Source: an uncultured Myxococcales bacterium (GTDB lineage Bacteria; Myxococcota_A; UBA9042). From it: a DNA stretch of 52,604 nucleotides. The translations under genes and the position numbers were made by a program. The notes under the pieces are model-generated. The model searched no databases. It saw nothing but the letters and a program-made list of their open reading frames with translations, and was not told the origin of the DNA. The first letter of the stretch is position 1; the number at the start of each line of letters is the position of its first letter. The stretch spans positions 1 to 52,604 of the forward strand of contig CAJBNH010000010.1 in assembly GCA_903955385.1 (NCBI GenBank), in the 5' to 3' direction. Shown here one piece after another: positions 41,242-49,125 of the stretch.

Positions 41242-43959
41242 ATGGCAGCGATCCGCGTCAGGTGGCCGCGACCGGCCGTCTCGGCATTTGCCGTTTGCAT
41301 CGCGATGTTGGCAGGTTGCGAGTCGGCAACCGGCGGTTCCGGTGCGGTCGTGCAAGACACGACTGCAGCTCCGGACACCGTGGACGCAACCGACACGCCC
41401 GAACCGACCGACACGGTTGCAGACACCGCGCCCTGCCAGGGTCTGGACTGTCCGTGTACCGACGTGACGACATGCGGAACGGCCGCGCCTTGCGAAAAGC
41501 GCGCTTGCGAGCAGGGCAAGTGCACGGTGGTTCCCAAGCTGTGCGACGACGGCGACGAATGCACGGCCGACCAGTGCGACCCCGTGACGGGCGAGTGCAC
41601 GGCCAAGGCGATTCCGCAGTGCGGCCCCAAGCCGGTGTACGCCACGACCTTCAGTTGCAAGACCGGCGACGCCAAGGATTGGAAGCTCGACGCGGCCGTC
41701 GGCAAGGGACCCGGCTGGGCCATCGACGCTTCGCCCGCGCTGCCCGGCGCGTTCTCGCCCGACTGCTCGCTGAACTTCAACAACGGCACGGACTTTCAGT
41801 GCGTCGGCGAGACGCCCGGTCCCAAGATGCGCGCGGTGTCGCCGCTGATCGACGCGTCGGCGCTGCCCGCCAAGGCGCCGCTTTCGCTGACGTTCCGCCT
41901 GGCCGGCAAGTGGGAGGCGGGGCAGTACGACGAGCTCGTGGTCGAGATCGGTCCCGACCCGACGCAGACGGCACCGATCGCCAGCCTGGACCCGCCGGGC
42001 GGCGATTGGGAGAAAGTTACGCTCGACCTCGCGAAATATGCGGGCACCAAGTTCCACGTCGCCTTCGTGTTCTTCTCAGAGGACTGTCAGGTCAACAACG
42101 GCGCCGGCCCCTTCATCGACGATCTGGCCGTGGTCGACACGACGTGCAAGTCAGACGCCGCGTGCGACGACGGCAACGACTGCACCATCGACTCGTGCCA
42201 CAAGGCGTCGGGCAAGTGCATCAAGGCCTTGCTGCCCGCGGGCACCGAATGCGCCACGAACAACAAGTGCCTGTCTGCGGCCACCTGCAGCGCCGACGGC
42301 AAGTGCATCGGCGTCGCCAAGGTGTGCGCGCTGACCAGCCTGGCCCCCTGCGAGGCGGCCGCATGCAACACCACGACGGGCAATTGCGAGGCCGCGCCGG
42401 CGCCCGACGGGGCCCAGTGTCTCGACGGCAACCCGTGCACCGGGGTGGGCACGTGCGACAAGGGCAAGTGCACCACCACGCCCATCGGCAACGGCCTGCC
42501 CTGCGACGACCCGGTCAAGTGCCTGTTCCTGGGCGCCTGCAAGGACTCCGTGTGCGTGGGCGGCAAGCAGGCTCCCGACGGCATGCCCTGCCAGGACGGC
42601 GACGCCTGCACCGAGCTGTCGAAGTGCAAGAGCGGCAAGTGCGAGGCCGGACCGGCCGGCTGTGACGACGGCAACGCCTGCACGCAAGACGCCTGCCTGC
42701 CTGGCAAGGGCTGCAGCCACGCCGCGACGAACGACGATGCGGCGTGCGACGACGGCAGCGCCTGCTCGACCAAGGACCGCTGCAAGTCGGGACAATGCCT
42801 GGGCGCGCCCGTCAGTGGCACCTGCGACGATGGCAACGCATGCACCCAGCAAGACGCGTGCGGACCCGACGGCAAGTGCGCCGGATTTCCCGCGCCTGGC
42901 CTTTGCGACGACGCCAACGGCTGCACCTACGACGCCTGCGTGGTCAAGACGGGCGAATGCATCCACAACCTGCTCGACGGTGCGCCCTGCGACGACGGAT
43001 CGGCGTGCACCGTCGAGACGTGCGTGGCAGGCGCGTGCAAGGCCAAGCCCGCCGCCGACGGCGGGCCGTGCACCGACGGCGACGCGTGCTCGACCGGCGA
43101 CAAGTGCGCCCAGGGGCAGTGCAAAGGCAGCGCCACGGCCGCAGACGGACAGGCCTGCGACGACGGCAGCGGCTGCACCAGCAACGACAAGTGCATGGGC
43201 GGCAAGTGCGACGGCAGCCCGGTGGCCGGCCTTTGCGACGACGCCAACTCGTGCACCGCCGACGCCTGCCAGAAGGGCACCAACCAGTACGAGCCCTTTA
43301 CCTGCACCCACGCCGCCATCGGCGACGGCGGCGCCTGCGACGACGGCGACGCCTGCACCAGCAGCGACAAGTGCGCGGCCGGCGCGTGCAAGGGAGCGCT
43401 GACCAGCGCGTGCACGGTCCACTTTGACGACCCGTTCGCCTGCGACAAGAACCTGGGCTGGACGTTCGCGCCGGCCGCAGACGACGCCAAGGGCATCCCC
43501 GGTTGGGCCATCGACGGCACGCCCGCCAAGCCCGCCGCGTTCTCGGGTGCGTGCTCGCTGAACCTGAACAACGGCATCAACTACGACTTGAAGGGACCCG
43601 GCGGCGCGTCGCAAGCGGTCGCGGCGGGCACGGTGGGTCCTGCGATCGATGTTCCGGCGGGGGTGGCAGAGGCGCAGTTGGTCTTCCAGAGCTGGTACGA
43701 CGTCGAGGACTATCAGAACTTCGACATCCGCTATGTCGACTTCTCGGTCGACGGCTTCAAGACCGTGGACTCGGCGACGTTGTCCAACGGGGCGGCCAAC
43801 GCCAAGTCATGGAAGAAGGTGACGCTGCCGGTGACCAAGTACGCCGGCAAGAAGCTGCAGATCCGCTTCCGCTTCGAGTCGATGGACGCCCTGAACAACG
43901 CGGGTGCCGGCTGGTTCGTCGACGACGTGCAGGTGCGGTCGTCCAAGGCGTCCAACTAG
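41242..43959 (+). CDS. Cys-repeat lipoprotein flanked by two related jelly-roll domains
   Basis: ATG 41242 follows a G-rich tract; 905 residues. Lipobox LAGC (Cys 26), then an acidic Thr/Asp-Pro linker (about 30-65). A domain at about 133-296 (PGWAIDASPALPGAFSPDCS, LNFNNGTDF, FIDDLAVVDT) is repeated at about 726-905 (PGWAIDGTPAKPAAFSGACS, LNLNNGINY, WFVDDVQVRS). Both look like MAM- or immune-inhibitor-type beta sandwiches. Between them about 15 units of CDDGxACTxxxxC type occur, one such unit preceding the first domain, akin to those in the 1310-residue lipoprotein. The twin domains are clearly duplicates. Likely a surface binding protein; the ligand is unknown. Confidence 0.84.
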   Translation: MAAIRVRWPRPAVSAFAVCIAMLAGCESATGGSGAVVQDTTAAPDTVDATDTPEPTDTVADTAPCQGLDCPCTDVTTCGTAAPCEKRACEQGKCTVVPKLCDDGDECTADQCDPVTGECTAKAIPQCGPKPVYATTFSCKTGDAKDWKLDAAVGKGPGWAIDASPALPGAFSPDCSLNFNNGTDFQCVGETPGPKMRAVSPLIDASALPAKAPLSLTFRLAGKWEAGQYDELVVEIGPDPTQTAPIASLDPPGGDWEKVTLDLAKYAGTKFHVAFVFFSEDCQVNNGAGPFIDDLAVVDTTCKSDAACDDGNDCTIDSCHKASGKCIKALLPAGTECATNNKCLSAATCSADGKCIGVAKVCALTSLAPCEAAACNTTTGNCEAAPAPDGAQCLDGNPCTGVGTCDKGKCTTTPIGNGLPCDDPVKCLFLGACKDSVCVGGKQAPDGMPCQDGDACTELSKCKSGKCEAGPAGCDDGNACTQDACLPGKGCSHAATNDDAACDDGSACSTKDRCKSGQCLGAPVSGTCDDGNACTQQDACGPDGKCAGFPAPGLCDDANGCTYDACVVKTGECIHNLLDGAPCDDGSACTVETCVAGACKAKPAADGGPCTDGDACSTGDKCAQGQCKGSATAADGQACDDGSGCTSNDKCMGGKCDGSPVAGLCDDANSCTADACQKGTNQYEPFTCTHAAIGDGGACDDGDACTSSDKCAAGACKGALTSACTVHFDDPFACDKNLGWTFAPAADDAKGIPGWAIDGTPAKPAAFSGACSLNLNNGINYDLKGPGGASQAVAAGTVGPAIDVPAGVAEAQLVFQSWYDVEDYQNFDIRYVDFSVDGFKTVDSATLSNGAANAKSWKKVTLPVTKYAGKKLQIRFRFESMDALNNAGAGWFVDDVQVRSSKASN

Positions 43960-43995
43960 GCAAGAGCGACTTCGTGCACCGGGTTGCGGCTGAAG

Positions 43996-44012
43996 GTGCG
44001 TAGCGAACGCAC
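43996..44012. terminator. Short hairpin between convergent genes
   Basis: GTGCGT and ACGCAC, separated by AGCGA, can form a six-pair stem. It lies between the end of the twin jelly-roll gene and the end of the convergent RIO kinase gene, where a bidirectional transcription end is expected. It lacks a T tract, so termination is uncertain. Confidence 0.3.
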
Positions 44013-44088
44013 TCGCGAGCGCCTGGTGGCGTGTTCTTGGTGGCGGGCATCGGTGCGCGGCAGGCCATTCCCTCCCGCACTTCCCGGG

Positions 44089-44925
44089 TTACAGCGTCCC
44101 ACGCCGCCGCAGCTCGTCGCGCTCGTCCGCCGCCAGCTCGGCCAGCAGCCCGCGCAAATCGACCTCGTTTTCCGTCGCCGCGTGACGCCCCGTCAGCTCG
44201 GAGTCGGGCAGCAGGTCGCCACGCGCATACAGGTCCCACATCTCGGCCGCGTGGAACAGCGGCGCCTGGGTGGGCGTGTGGTCCAGCAGAAAGTGGTTCA
44301 GGTTGGCGACGTCGCGCAGCAGGATCTCGCGCGCGCTCTGGTTCTGCGCGGCGTCGAACGACTGTGGGAAGTCGATCAGCACGGGGCCATCGGCCGACAG
44401 CAGGACGTTGAAGTCCGACAGGTCGCCGTGGACGACACCCGCACACAGCATCTTGACCACTTCGCGGATCAGCTGGTCGAAGATGGCTTGTGCGACCTCA
44501 GGCTGCAGCTCGACGTCGCCCAGTCTGGGTGCGGGGCGGCCGTCGGCGTCCTTGACCAGCTCCATCACCAGCACGCCGTCTTCGAAGTGGTGTGGGGTCG
44601 GCACACGCACGCCCGCGTCGCGCAAGCGGTAGATCATGTCGACTTCGGCCGACCGCCACGCCGCTTCTTCCTGCGCCTTGCCGTGCCGACTGCCCTTGGC
44701 CATGGCGCGGGCATCGCGCGAGCTGCGGGACCGGCGCCCCTCCGTGTAGGCAGCACGGTGCTTGAATGACCGGTGCTCAGCTTCCTTGTAGACCTTGGCG
44801 ACGCGCTCTTCGCCCTCCGACATCACGAGATAGACTTGGGCTTCCTTGCCGCTCATCAGAGGTCGCAGAACTTCGTCGACGATGCCCTGGTCCATCAGCG
44901 ATTGCAGGCCGGTCGGTGTACGCAA
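44089..44925 (-). CDS. RIO-type atypical serine/threonine protein kinase
   Basis: This 278-residue protein starts at TTG 44925, preceded by GAAGGA. The RIO core is clear: PLMSGKEAQVYLVMSEGEE is the nucleotide loop, VAKVYK supplies the ATP-binding Lys, VVHGDLSDFNVLLS holds the catalytic Asp and Asn, and VLIDFPQSFD the metal-binding Asp. The protein is of RIO1 type, first known from ribosome maturation in eukaryotes and archaea; bacterial members exist in many phyla, and their targets are mostly unknown. It is divergent from the CPBP protease, with the dispersed repeat in the gap, and has no obvious operon partner. Confidence 0.9.
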   Translation of the reverse strand: MRTPTGLQSLMDQGIVDEVLRPLMSGKEAQVYLVMSEGEERVAKVYKEAEHRSFKHRAAYTEGRRSRSSRDARAMAKGSRHGKAQEEAAWRSAEVDMIYRLRDAGVRVPTPHHFEDGVLVMELVKDADGRPAPRLGDVELQPEVAQAIFDQLIREVVKMLCAGVVHGDLSDFNVLLSADGPVLIDFPQSFDAAQNQSAREILLRDVANLNHFLLDHTPTQAPLFHAAEMWDLYARGDLLPDSELTGRHAATENEVDLRGLLAELAADERDELRRRGTL

Positions 44926-45007
44926 GAAATTCCTTCGGTTCGGGGGCGGTGGACAAGGGCCGTAGACGGGGCGCGGATGGTGCGCCTCAGCAAGCGGCGG
45001 CGCAAGT

Positions 45008-45049
45008 GGGGGGGGGGGTCAGGTATTACCATTTCGCAGTTTCCGACCG
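45008..45049 (+). repeat. Dispersed 39-base repeat, copy 2
   Basis: From 45011 this copy is identical to 31977-32015; three extra G bases (45008-45010) precede it, making an 11-G run. It lies in the 216-base gap between the divergent RIO kinase and CPBP protease genes, 90 bases from each. The flanks of the two copies differ, so the unit itself was copied and not a longer block. Confidence 0.85.
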
Positions 45050-45141
45050 GCACCCGGAAATGCTGGGGGTTGGCGCGCTTGGCTGCGCCACAAGACACGG
45101 GCAACATGGCGCGTCCACGACGCCCGCCCCGGGGTTCCGCT

Positions 45142-45909
45142 ATGTCCAAGTCCTCAGGCCTCTTGCTCTTCTTCGTCCTGGCGTGCGGCCTGACGTGGGG
45201 CCTCGACGTGCCCTGGGTGCTCGCGGTCCTGCAGGGCCAGCCGCCGCCTCCCTATGCCATGAACCTGACCGGGCTGGGGGCACTGGGACCGACCTTGGCC
45301 GCCTTGCTCGTCGCTTGGCCGCGCGGCGAGTCGCGTCAGGTCTTTGGCCGCTGGCGCACCCACCCGTTGTGGATCGTCGTCGCGCTGTTCGCCCCGGGCA
45401 CGCTGCATCTGGTCGCGACGCTGCTGGAGGTCGCGCTGGGCGGCCACCCGGCGCAGTGGTTCTATCCTCCCGTCGAACCAGAGCGCATCGCCGCCCTGCT
45501 GATGTTCCCCATCGGCGAGGAGTTCGGCTGGCGCGGCTTTGCCCATCCCCGTATCACGGCGCGCTTTGGCATGGTCACGGGGTCGCTGCTGCTGGGTCTG
45601 GTCTGGGGCGTGTGGCACGTGGGCATGATGTTCCAGCCGGGGTCGGGCGTAGCGCACGCCCTGACGGCGACGGGCCTTGCAGCGCTGGAGCTGGCGCTGT
45701 GGAGCGTGTGTTTCGCCTGGTTCTTCGAGAGGAGCGGCCGCAGCATGGCCGTCGCGATTGCCCTGCACGCCGGCGCCCATCTGGACAACGTGAACCGCGC
45801 GCCGGAAGGCGAGATCCGCTTGCGGGTGCTGCGGTTGGCAGTGGTCGCAGTGGCTGCAGGGCTGGCGGCCTGGGCGTTGACGCGCAAGCGGAAGGCAGAG
45901 GTGGTGTAA
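45142..45909 (+). CDS. CPBP family intramembrane metalloprotease
   Basis: Start is placed at ATG 45142 (MSKSSGLLLFFVLACGLTW); the frame is open from 44773, but earlier codons cross the dispersed repeat. The product has 255 residues with about seven membrane helices. The three CPBP motifs are present: EEFGWRGF (EExxxR), LVWGVWHVGMMF with the metal His, and ALHAGAHLDN with the second His and Asn/Asp. Family members (CAAX protease and bacteriocin-processing, Abi) cleave prenylated or other membrane peptides. The substrate is unknown. Its 3' end is 33 bases from that of the convergent methyltransferase gene. Confidence 0.88.
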   Translation: MSKSSGLLLFFVLACGLTWGLDVPWVLAVLQGQPPPPYAMNLTGLGALGPTLAALLVAWPRGESRQVFGRWRTHPLWIVVALFAPGTLHLVATLLEVALGGHPAQWFYPPVEPERIAALLMFPIGEEFGWRGFAHPRITARFGMVTGSLLLGLVWGVWHVGMMFQPGSGVAHALTATGLAALELALWSVCFAWFFERSGRSMAVAIALHAGAHLDNVNRAPEGEIRLRVLRLAVVAVAAGLAAWALTRKRKAEVV

Positions 45910-45942
45910 GGGGAGCGGAACGGGCGCCTGACGATCGCACCG

Positions 45943-46593
45943 CTAGTCCGGAGAGGCCAGCAACAGTCGATTCTTGGGAGAGATCTCGGCCGGAATCGCC
46001 TGGGTGTGGATCTGATACCCCGCCGCCCGCAGACGCACCGCCCGTTCGACGTCCACGGCCAGCGCCTTGTCCAGCCAGCCGTCCAGATCGCCATGCGTCC
46101 GGAGGACTTGGCAGCAAGGCAGGACAGCCACCCGCGCCCCCACCTCGATGGCACGCGTCAGGATCGTGTCCGTCAGGTCGCCACACGCGTGAGCGGACAC
46201 AATCAGGTCGTCCGGAAACAGCTCGACGTCCTCCAGCCGCGCTTGACGGAACGCCACACGCCCCTGCAGCCGAGGCCACGCCGCGGCCACCGCGTCTGCC
46301 AGCAGCAAGTGGTTGTCGGTCAGCCGGGTGTCGACCGCGAGCGCGCCCGTCGCCGTCTCGTCCAGCAGCAGCAGAACCTGAGCCAACAGGCCGTGGCCAC
46401 AGCACAAGTCGACGACGCGACCGCCGCGCAGGCGCCGGTGGACGCGCCGGGCGACCTCCCACGCTTCGTAGAGCTCCTTGCGCGGCAACACACCGGCACC
46501 GCACACCGCGCGCGCCAGCCGGGCAAACAGCGTGTCGCCGGGAAAGAGGTCGACCTGCTGCGGAGTCAGTCGGTTGCGCGATCCCGTGTGCAT
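45943..46593 (-). CDS. SAM-dependent methyltransferase (Methyltransf_32-like)
   Basis: This 216-residue protein starts at ATG 46593 after GGGGGA. The SAM-binding motif I is VVDLCCGHGLLAQVLLL (about 60-76), with TGALAVDTRLT as motif II. Further on, DDLIVSAHACGDLTD and ARVAVLPCCQVL are signatures of the METTL25/GSTCD-like group, in which HACG and PCC lie near the active site. The target of methylation is not known for bacterial members. A 309-base gap with no gene separates its start from the divergent diguanylate cyclase. Confidence 0.82.
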   Translation of the reverse strand: MHTGSRNRLTPQQVDLFPGDTLFARLARAVCGAGVLPRKELYEAWEVARRVHRRLRGGRVVDLCCGHGLLAQVLLLLDETATGALAVDTRLTDNHLLLADAVAAAWPRLQGRVAFRQARLEDVELFPDDLIVSAHACGDLTDTILTRAIEVGARVAVLPCCQVLRTHGDLDGWLDKALAVDVERAVRLRAAGYQIHTQAIPAEISPKNRLLLASPD

Positions 46594-46902
46594 GGGTCCC
46601 CCAGAGCGCCACGGGAAGGACGTGCAGTCCGCGACGGGTCAAGGCTTATAGCACGCCGTTGTCGCAAGTTGCCGCAATCGAAGGCGACCAACGTGGTCCT
46701 GACATCTTCGGAGACTTGTGGTGCGCAAGTGTATCCGGCGAGTGGTTGCCGTCGCATTTCCACATGGACGACCTGTGTCAGGAGGACTAGGATTCTCTAC
46801 CAGCCATTGAGATGCCCCCGTGATCACGCCTGCCCGATGCGATTGTTTTCGCGCAGGAGTGGCTCGGGGAAAGCGCTTTTGCTCGCAAGGCAGGAGTCGG
46901 TC
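46594..46902. other. 309-base gene-free divergent region
   Basis: It separates the methyltransferase start from the diguanylate cyclase start. Weak features: TATAG near 46650, an AGGAGG at about 46781 that is not followed by a start codon in any long frame, and the ATG at 46837 in frame with the cyclase. Nothing matching a known riboswitch or small RNA was recognised. Confidence 0.45.
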
Positions 46903-47790
46903 ATGAAGCGACTCAAGTCGGTCCCCCCGCCCCGGCACTTGGCAGCAGTCTTTCCGTTCGACACTGCAGACGGGGCGCTGCCGCCGGGGCCCTCTGCGCC
47001 CATGCCGCTGGGCTACGACCACGTCCAGCATCTGATGTCGGTGACGCCCGGTACCCTGTACGAGTACATGGACGAGACAGAGGGCGCCCGCCGCTATCTG
47101 TTCGTGGGGTCCGGGCACGACCGGGTCGTCGAGTGGAACGCCCGCGATTTCGAGACCGATGCGAGTCTGCCCTGGTCCTCGATCGACCCGGAATACGCGA
47201 TCCTTGCCCTGCTGGAGCGCGAGCAGGACCTGGCGCGGTTGAACCGTAAGCTTCAGGCAGAGGCCGATGCGCTGGCCCAAGCCAACGAGACCATCCGACG
47301 CATCGCCGCGACCGATCCGTTGACCAACCTTGCGAACCGACGGCACTTTCGCGAATCGCTGGAGAAGGCCTGCGCCTATGCACGACGGCACGGGGGCGCG
47401 GTGACGATCGTCAGCTTCGACCTCGACGGCTTGAAGCTCGTCAACGACACCAAGGGGCACGCGGCGGGCGACAGCGTGCTGACCAGCTTCGCGGCCATCC
47501 TGACGGAGGAGGCAAGGACGGAAGACGTCCTGGGTCGGCTGGGCGGCGACGAGTTCACGGTGCTGCTGGTGGGTGCCGACGAGCGAGGCGGCTGGCAGTT
47601 CGCCAAGCGGGTCCAGCAAGCGGTGCGGGCCTGTCGCAAGCTCAGCGCGGCGGGCATCACGGTCAGCAGTGGCGTCGCGGGGTGGAAGGCGGGGCACGAC
47701 GGCGAAGAGCTCCTTCGGCGCGCGGACGAGGCCCTGTACCACGCCAAACACCGGGGCGGAGACGCGGTCGAGGTCCACGGCGCAGCGTGA
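46903..47790 (+). CDS. Diguanylate cyclase (GGDEF domain)
   Basis: Start at ATG 46903 after GGCAGGAG gives 295 residues; ATG 46837 would add 22 residues without a ribosome site. Residues 1-125 are a soluble N-terminal part that I do not recognise (PLGYDHVQHLMSVTPGTLYE, then FVGSGHDRVVEWNARDF), followed by a short coil. The GGDEF domain starts ATDPLTNLANRRHFRESLE and has the intact LGRLGGDEFTVLL active site, so it should make cyclic di-GMP from two GTP. An RTED (RxxD) inhibitory site lies five residues before GGDEF, so product inhibition is likely. No transmembrane helix, so the signal is probably cytosolic. It may steer biofilm or surface traits. Confidence 0.92.
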   Translation: MKRLKSVPPPRHLAAVFPFDTADGALPPGPSAPMPLGYDHVQHLMSVTPGTLYEYMDETEGARRYLFVGSGHDRVVEWNARDFETDASLPWSSIDPEYAILALLEREQDLARLNRKLQAEADALAQANETIRRIAATDPLTNLANRRHFRESLEKACAYARRHGGAVTIVSFDLDGLKLVNDTKGHAAGDSVLTSFAAILTEEARTEDVLGRLGGDEFTVLLVGADERGGWQFAKRVQQAVRACRKLSAAGITVSSGVAGWKAGHDGEELLRRADEALYHAKHRGGDAVEVHGAA

Positions 47791-48006
47791 CACGCACTGG
47801 CTTGCTTCGGTGGGCGGGCCGCTTGGTCCCCGACCGCTTGAGCCCGGGGGGCGTTGGGCGTACTGTCGCGCGGCGCTTCCCCTCGGCGTGCCCCCCTGCG
47901 TTCGGGCACCGACCCCGGGTTGCGGAACAGGACGTGGCGACCGGTGGCACCCTGCAGTGCAGCCCCAGCCGGCTCTTCTCGAACGCGGGTCGGACAAAAG
48001 CTCCCC

Positions 48007-49125
48007 ATGATCGCTCGCTTGCAGTGGTTGCTGATTCTCGTCGTGCCGCTGATCGGCGCCGGTTGCCAGGCTCCGGTGGTGCCGCCTCCGGTCAAGCTGC
48101 CGGTACCGGTGACGGTGACAGCGGTCGTGCAGCGCGACGTGCCGGTGCAGGTCAGGGCCATCGGTACGGTCGAGGCGTTTGCCTCCGTCGCCCTCCAACC
48201 GCAGGTGACGGCGCGCATTGCCAAGGTGCACTTTCAAGAGGGCAGCGAGGTCAAGGCCGGCGACCTGTTGATCGAGCTGGATCCGCAGCCGTTTCTCGCC
48301 GCGCTGAACCAGGCCAAGGCGTCGCTGGCCAAGAACCAGGCGCAGGCCCGCTTTGCCCGCCAGCAGGCGAGCCGCTACGAGGGCTTGCTGGCTCAGGAAA
48401 TCGTTACCCGCGACCAGGTCGACCAGCTGCGGTCGAATGCCGAGTCGCTGGCCGCCGCCGTGGCCGCCGACCGCGCCGCCATCGAGAGCGCGCAGATCCA
48501 GCTGGGCTACTGCACCCTGCGCGCGCCGATCTCTGGCCGCACCGGATTGCTCGCCCTGAAAGAGGGCAACCTGGTCAAGGCCAACGACATTGCGCTGGTG
48601 ACGCTGAACCAAATCGCCCCCGTCTACGTCACCTTCAGCGTGTCTGAGCGGATGCTGGCCGACGTGCGGCGCGGCATGGCCGACGGCGCGCTGCAGGTCA
48701 CGGCCGCGGTGCCAAACGAGGTGGGCAGCGTAGAGACGGGCACGATTCGCTTTCTGGACAACGCGGTGAACGCAACGACCGGCACGATTCGGCTGCGCGG
48801 GCAGTTTGCCAACGAATCCCGCAAGCTCTGGCCGGGTCAGTTCGTCGAGGTGGTGTTGACCCTGGGGCAGCGGCAGCAGGCCCTGCTGGTGCCCACGCAA
48901 GCCGTCCAGACCAGCCAGCAAGGCACCTTCGTGTACGTGGTCAAGGCCGACCAGACGGTGGAGATGCGGCCGGTCACGGTCGACTTCGCCAGCGGGCAGG
49001 ACACCCTGCTGACCCAGGGGGTTGCGGCGGGCGAGACCATCGTCGTCGACGGCCAGTTGCGCCTGACGCCGGGGGCCAAGGTCAAGACGGGGGCCAAAGC
49101 GCCCGCCGCGGACAAGCGCCCATGA
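48007..49125 (+). CDS. RND efflux periplasmic adaptor (membrane fusion protein), lipoprotein
   Basis: This 372-residue protein starts at ATG 48007. The lipobox IGAGC (Cys 20) anchors it. The chain shows the adaptor plan of the MdtA/AcrA family: lipoyl half GTVEAFASVALQPQVTARIA, alpha hairpin with AKASLAKNQAQARFARQQAS, second lipoyl half LGYCTLRAPISGRTG, then beta-barrel and membrane-proximal parts (GTIRLRGQFANESRKLWPGQ, QALLVPTQAV). It links the RND pump to an outer membrane channel and stabilises the complex. Its stop overlaps the RND start (ATGA). No outer membrane factor (TolC-like) is in the window, so one must be supplied from elsewhere. Confidence 0.93.
   Translation: MIARLQWLLILVVPLIGAGCQAPVVPPPVKLPVPVTVTAVVQRDVPVQVRAIGTVEAFASVALQPQVTARIAKVHFQEGSEVKAGDLLIELDPQPFLAALNQAKASLAKNQAQARFARQQASRYEGLLAQEIVTRDQVDQLRSNAESLAAAVAADRAAIESAQIQLGYCTLRAPISGRTGLLALKEGNLVKANDIALVTLNQIAPVYVTFSVSERMLADVRRGMADGALQVTAAVPNEVGSVETGTIRFLDNAVNATTGTIRLRGQFANESRKLWPGQFVEVVLTLGQRQQALLVPTQAVQTSQQGTFVYVVKADQTVEMRPVTVDFASGQDTLLTQGVAAGETIVVDGQLRLTPGAKVKTGAKAPAADKRP

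Noticed and set aside
43960-44088. A tRNA or small RNA in the gap around the GTGCGT hairpin
   Set aside because: No cloverleaf, no CCA end, no T-loop GTTCRA sequence; only a short hairpin. The other gaps gave the same result.
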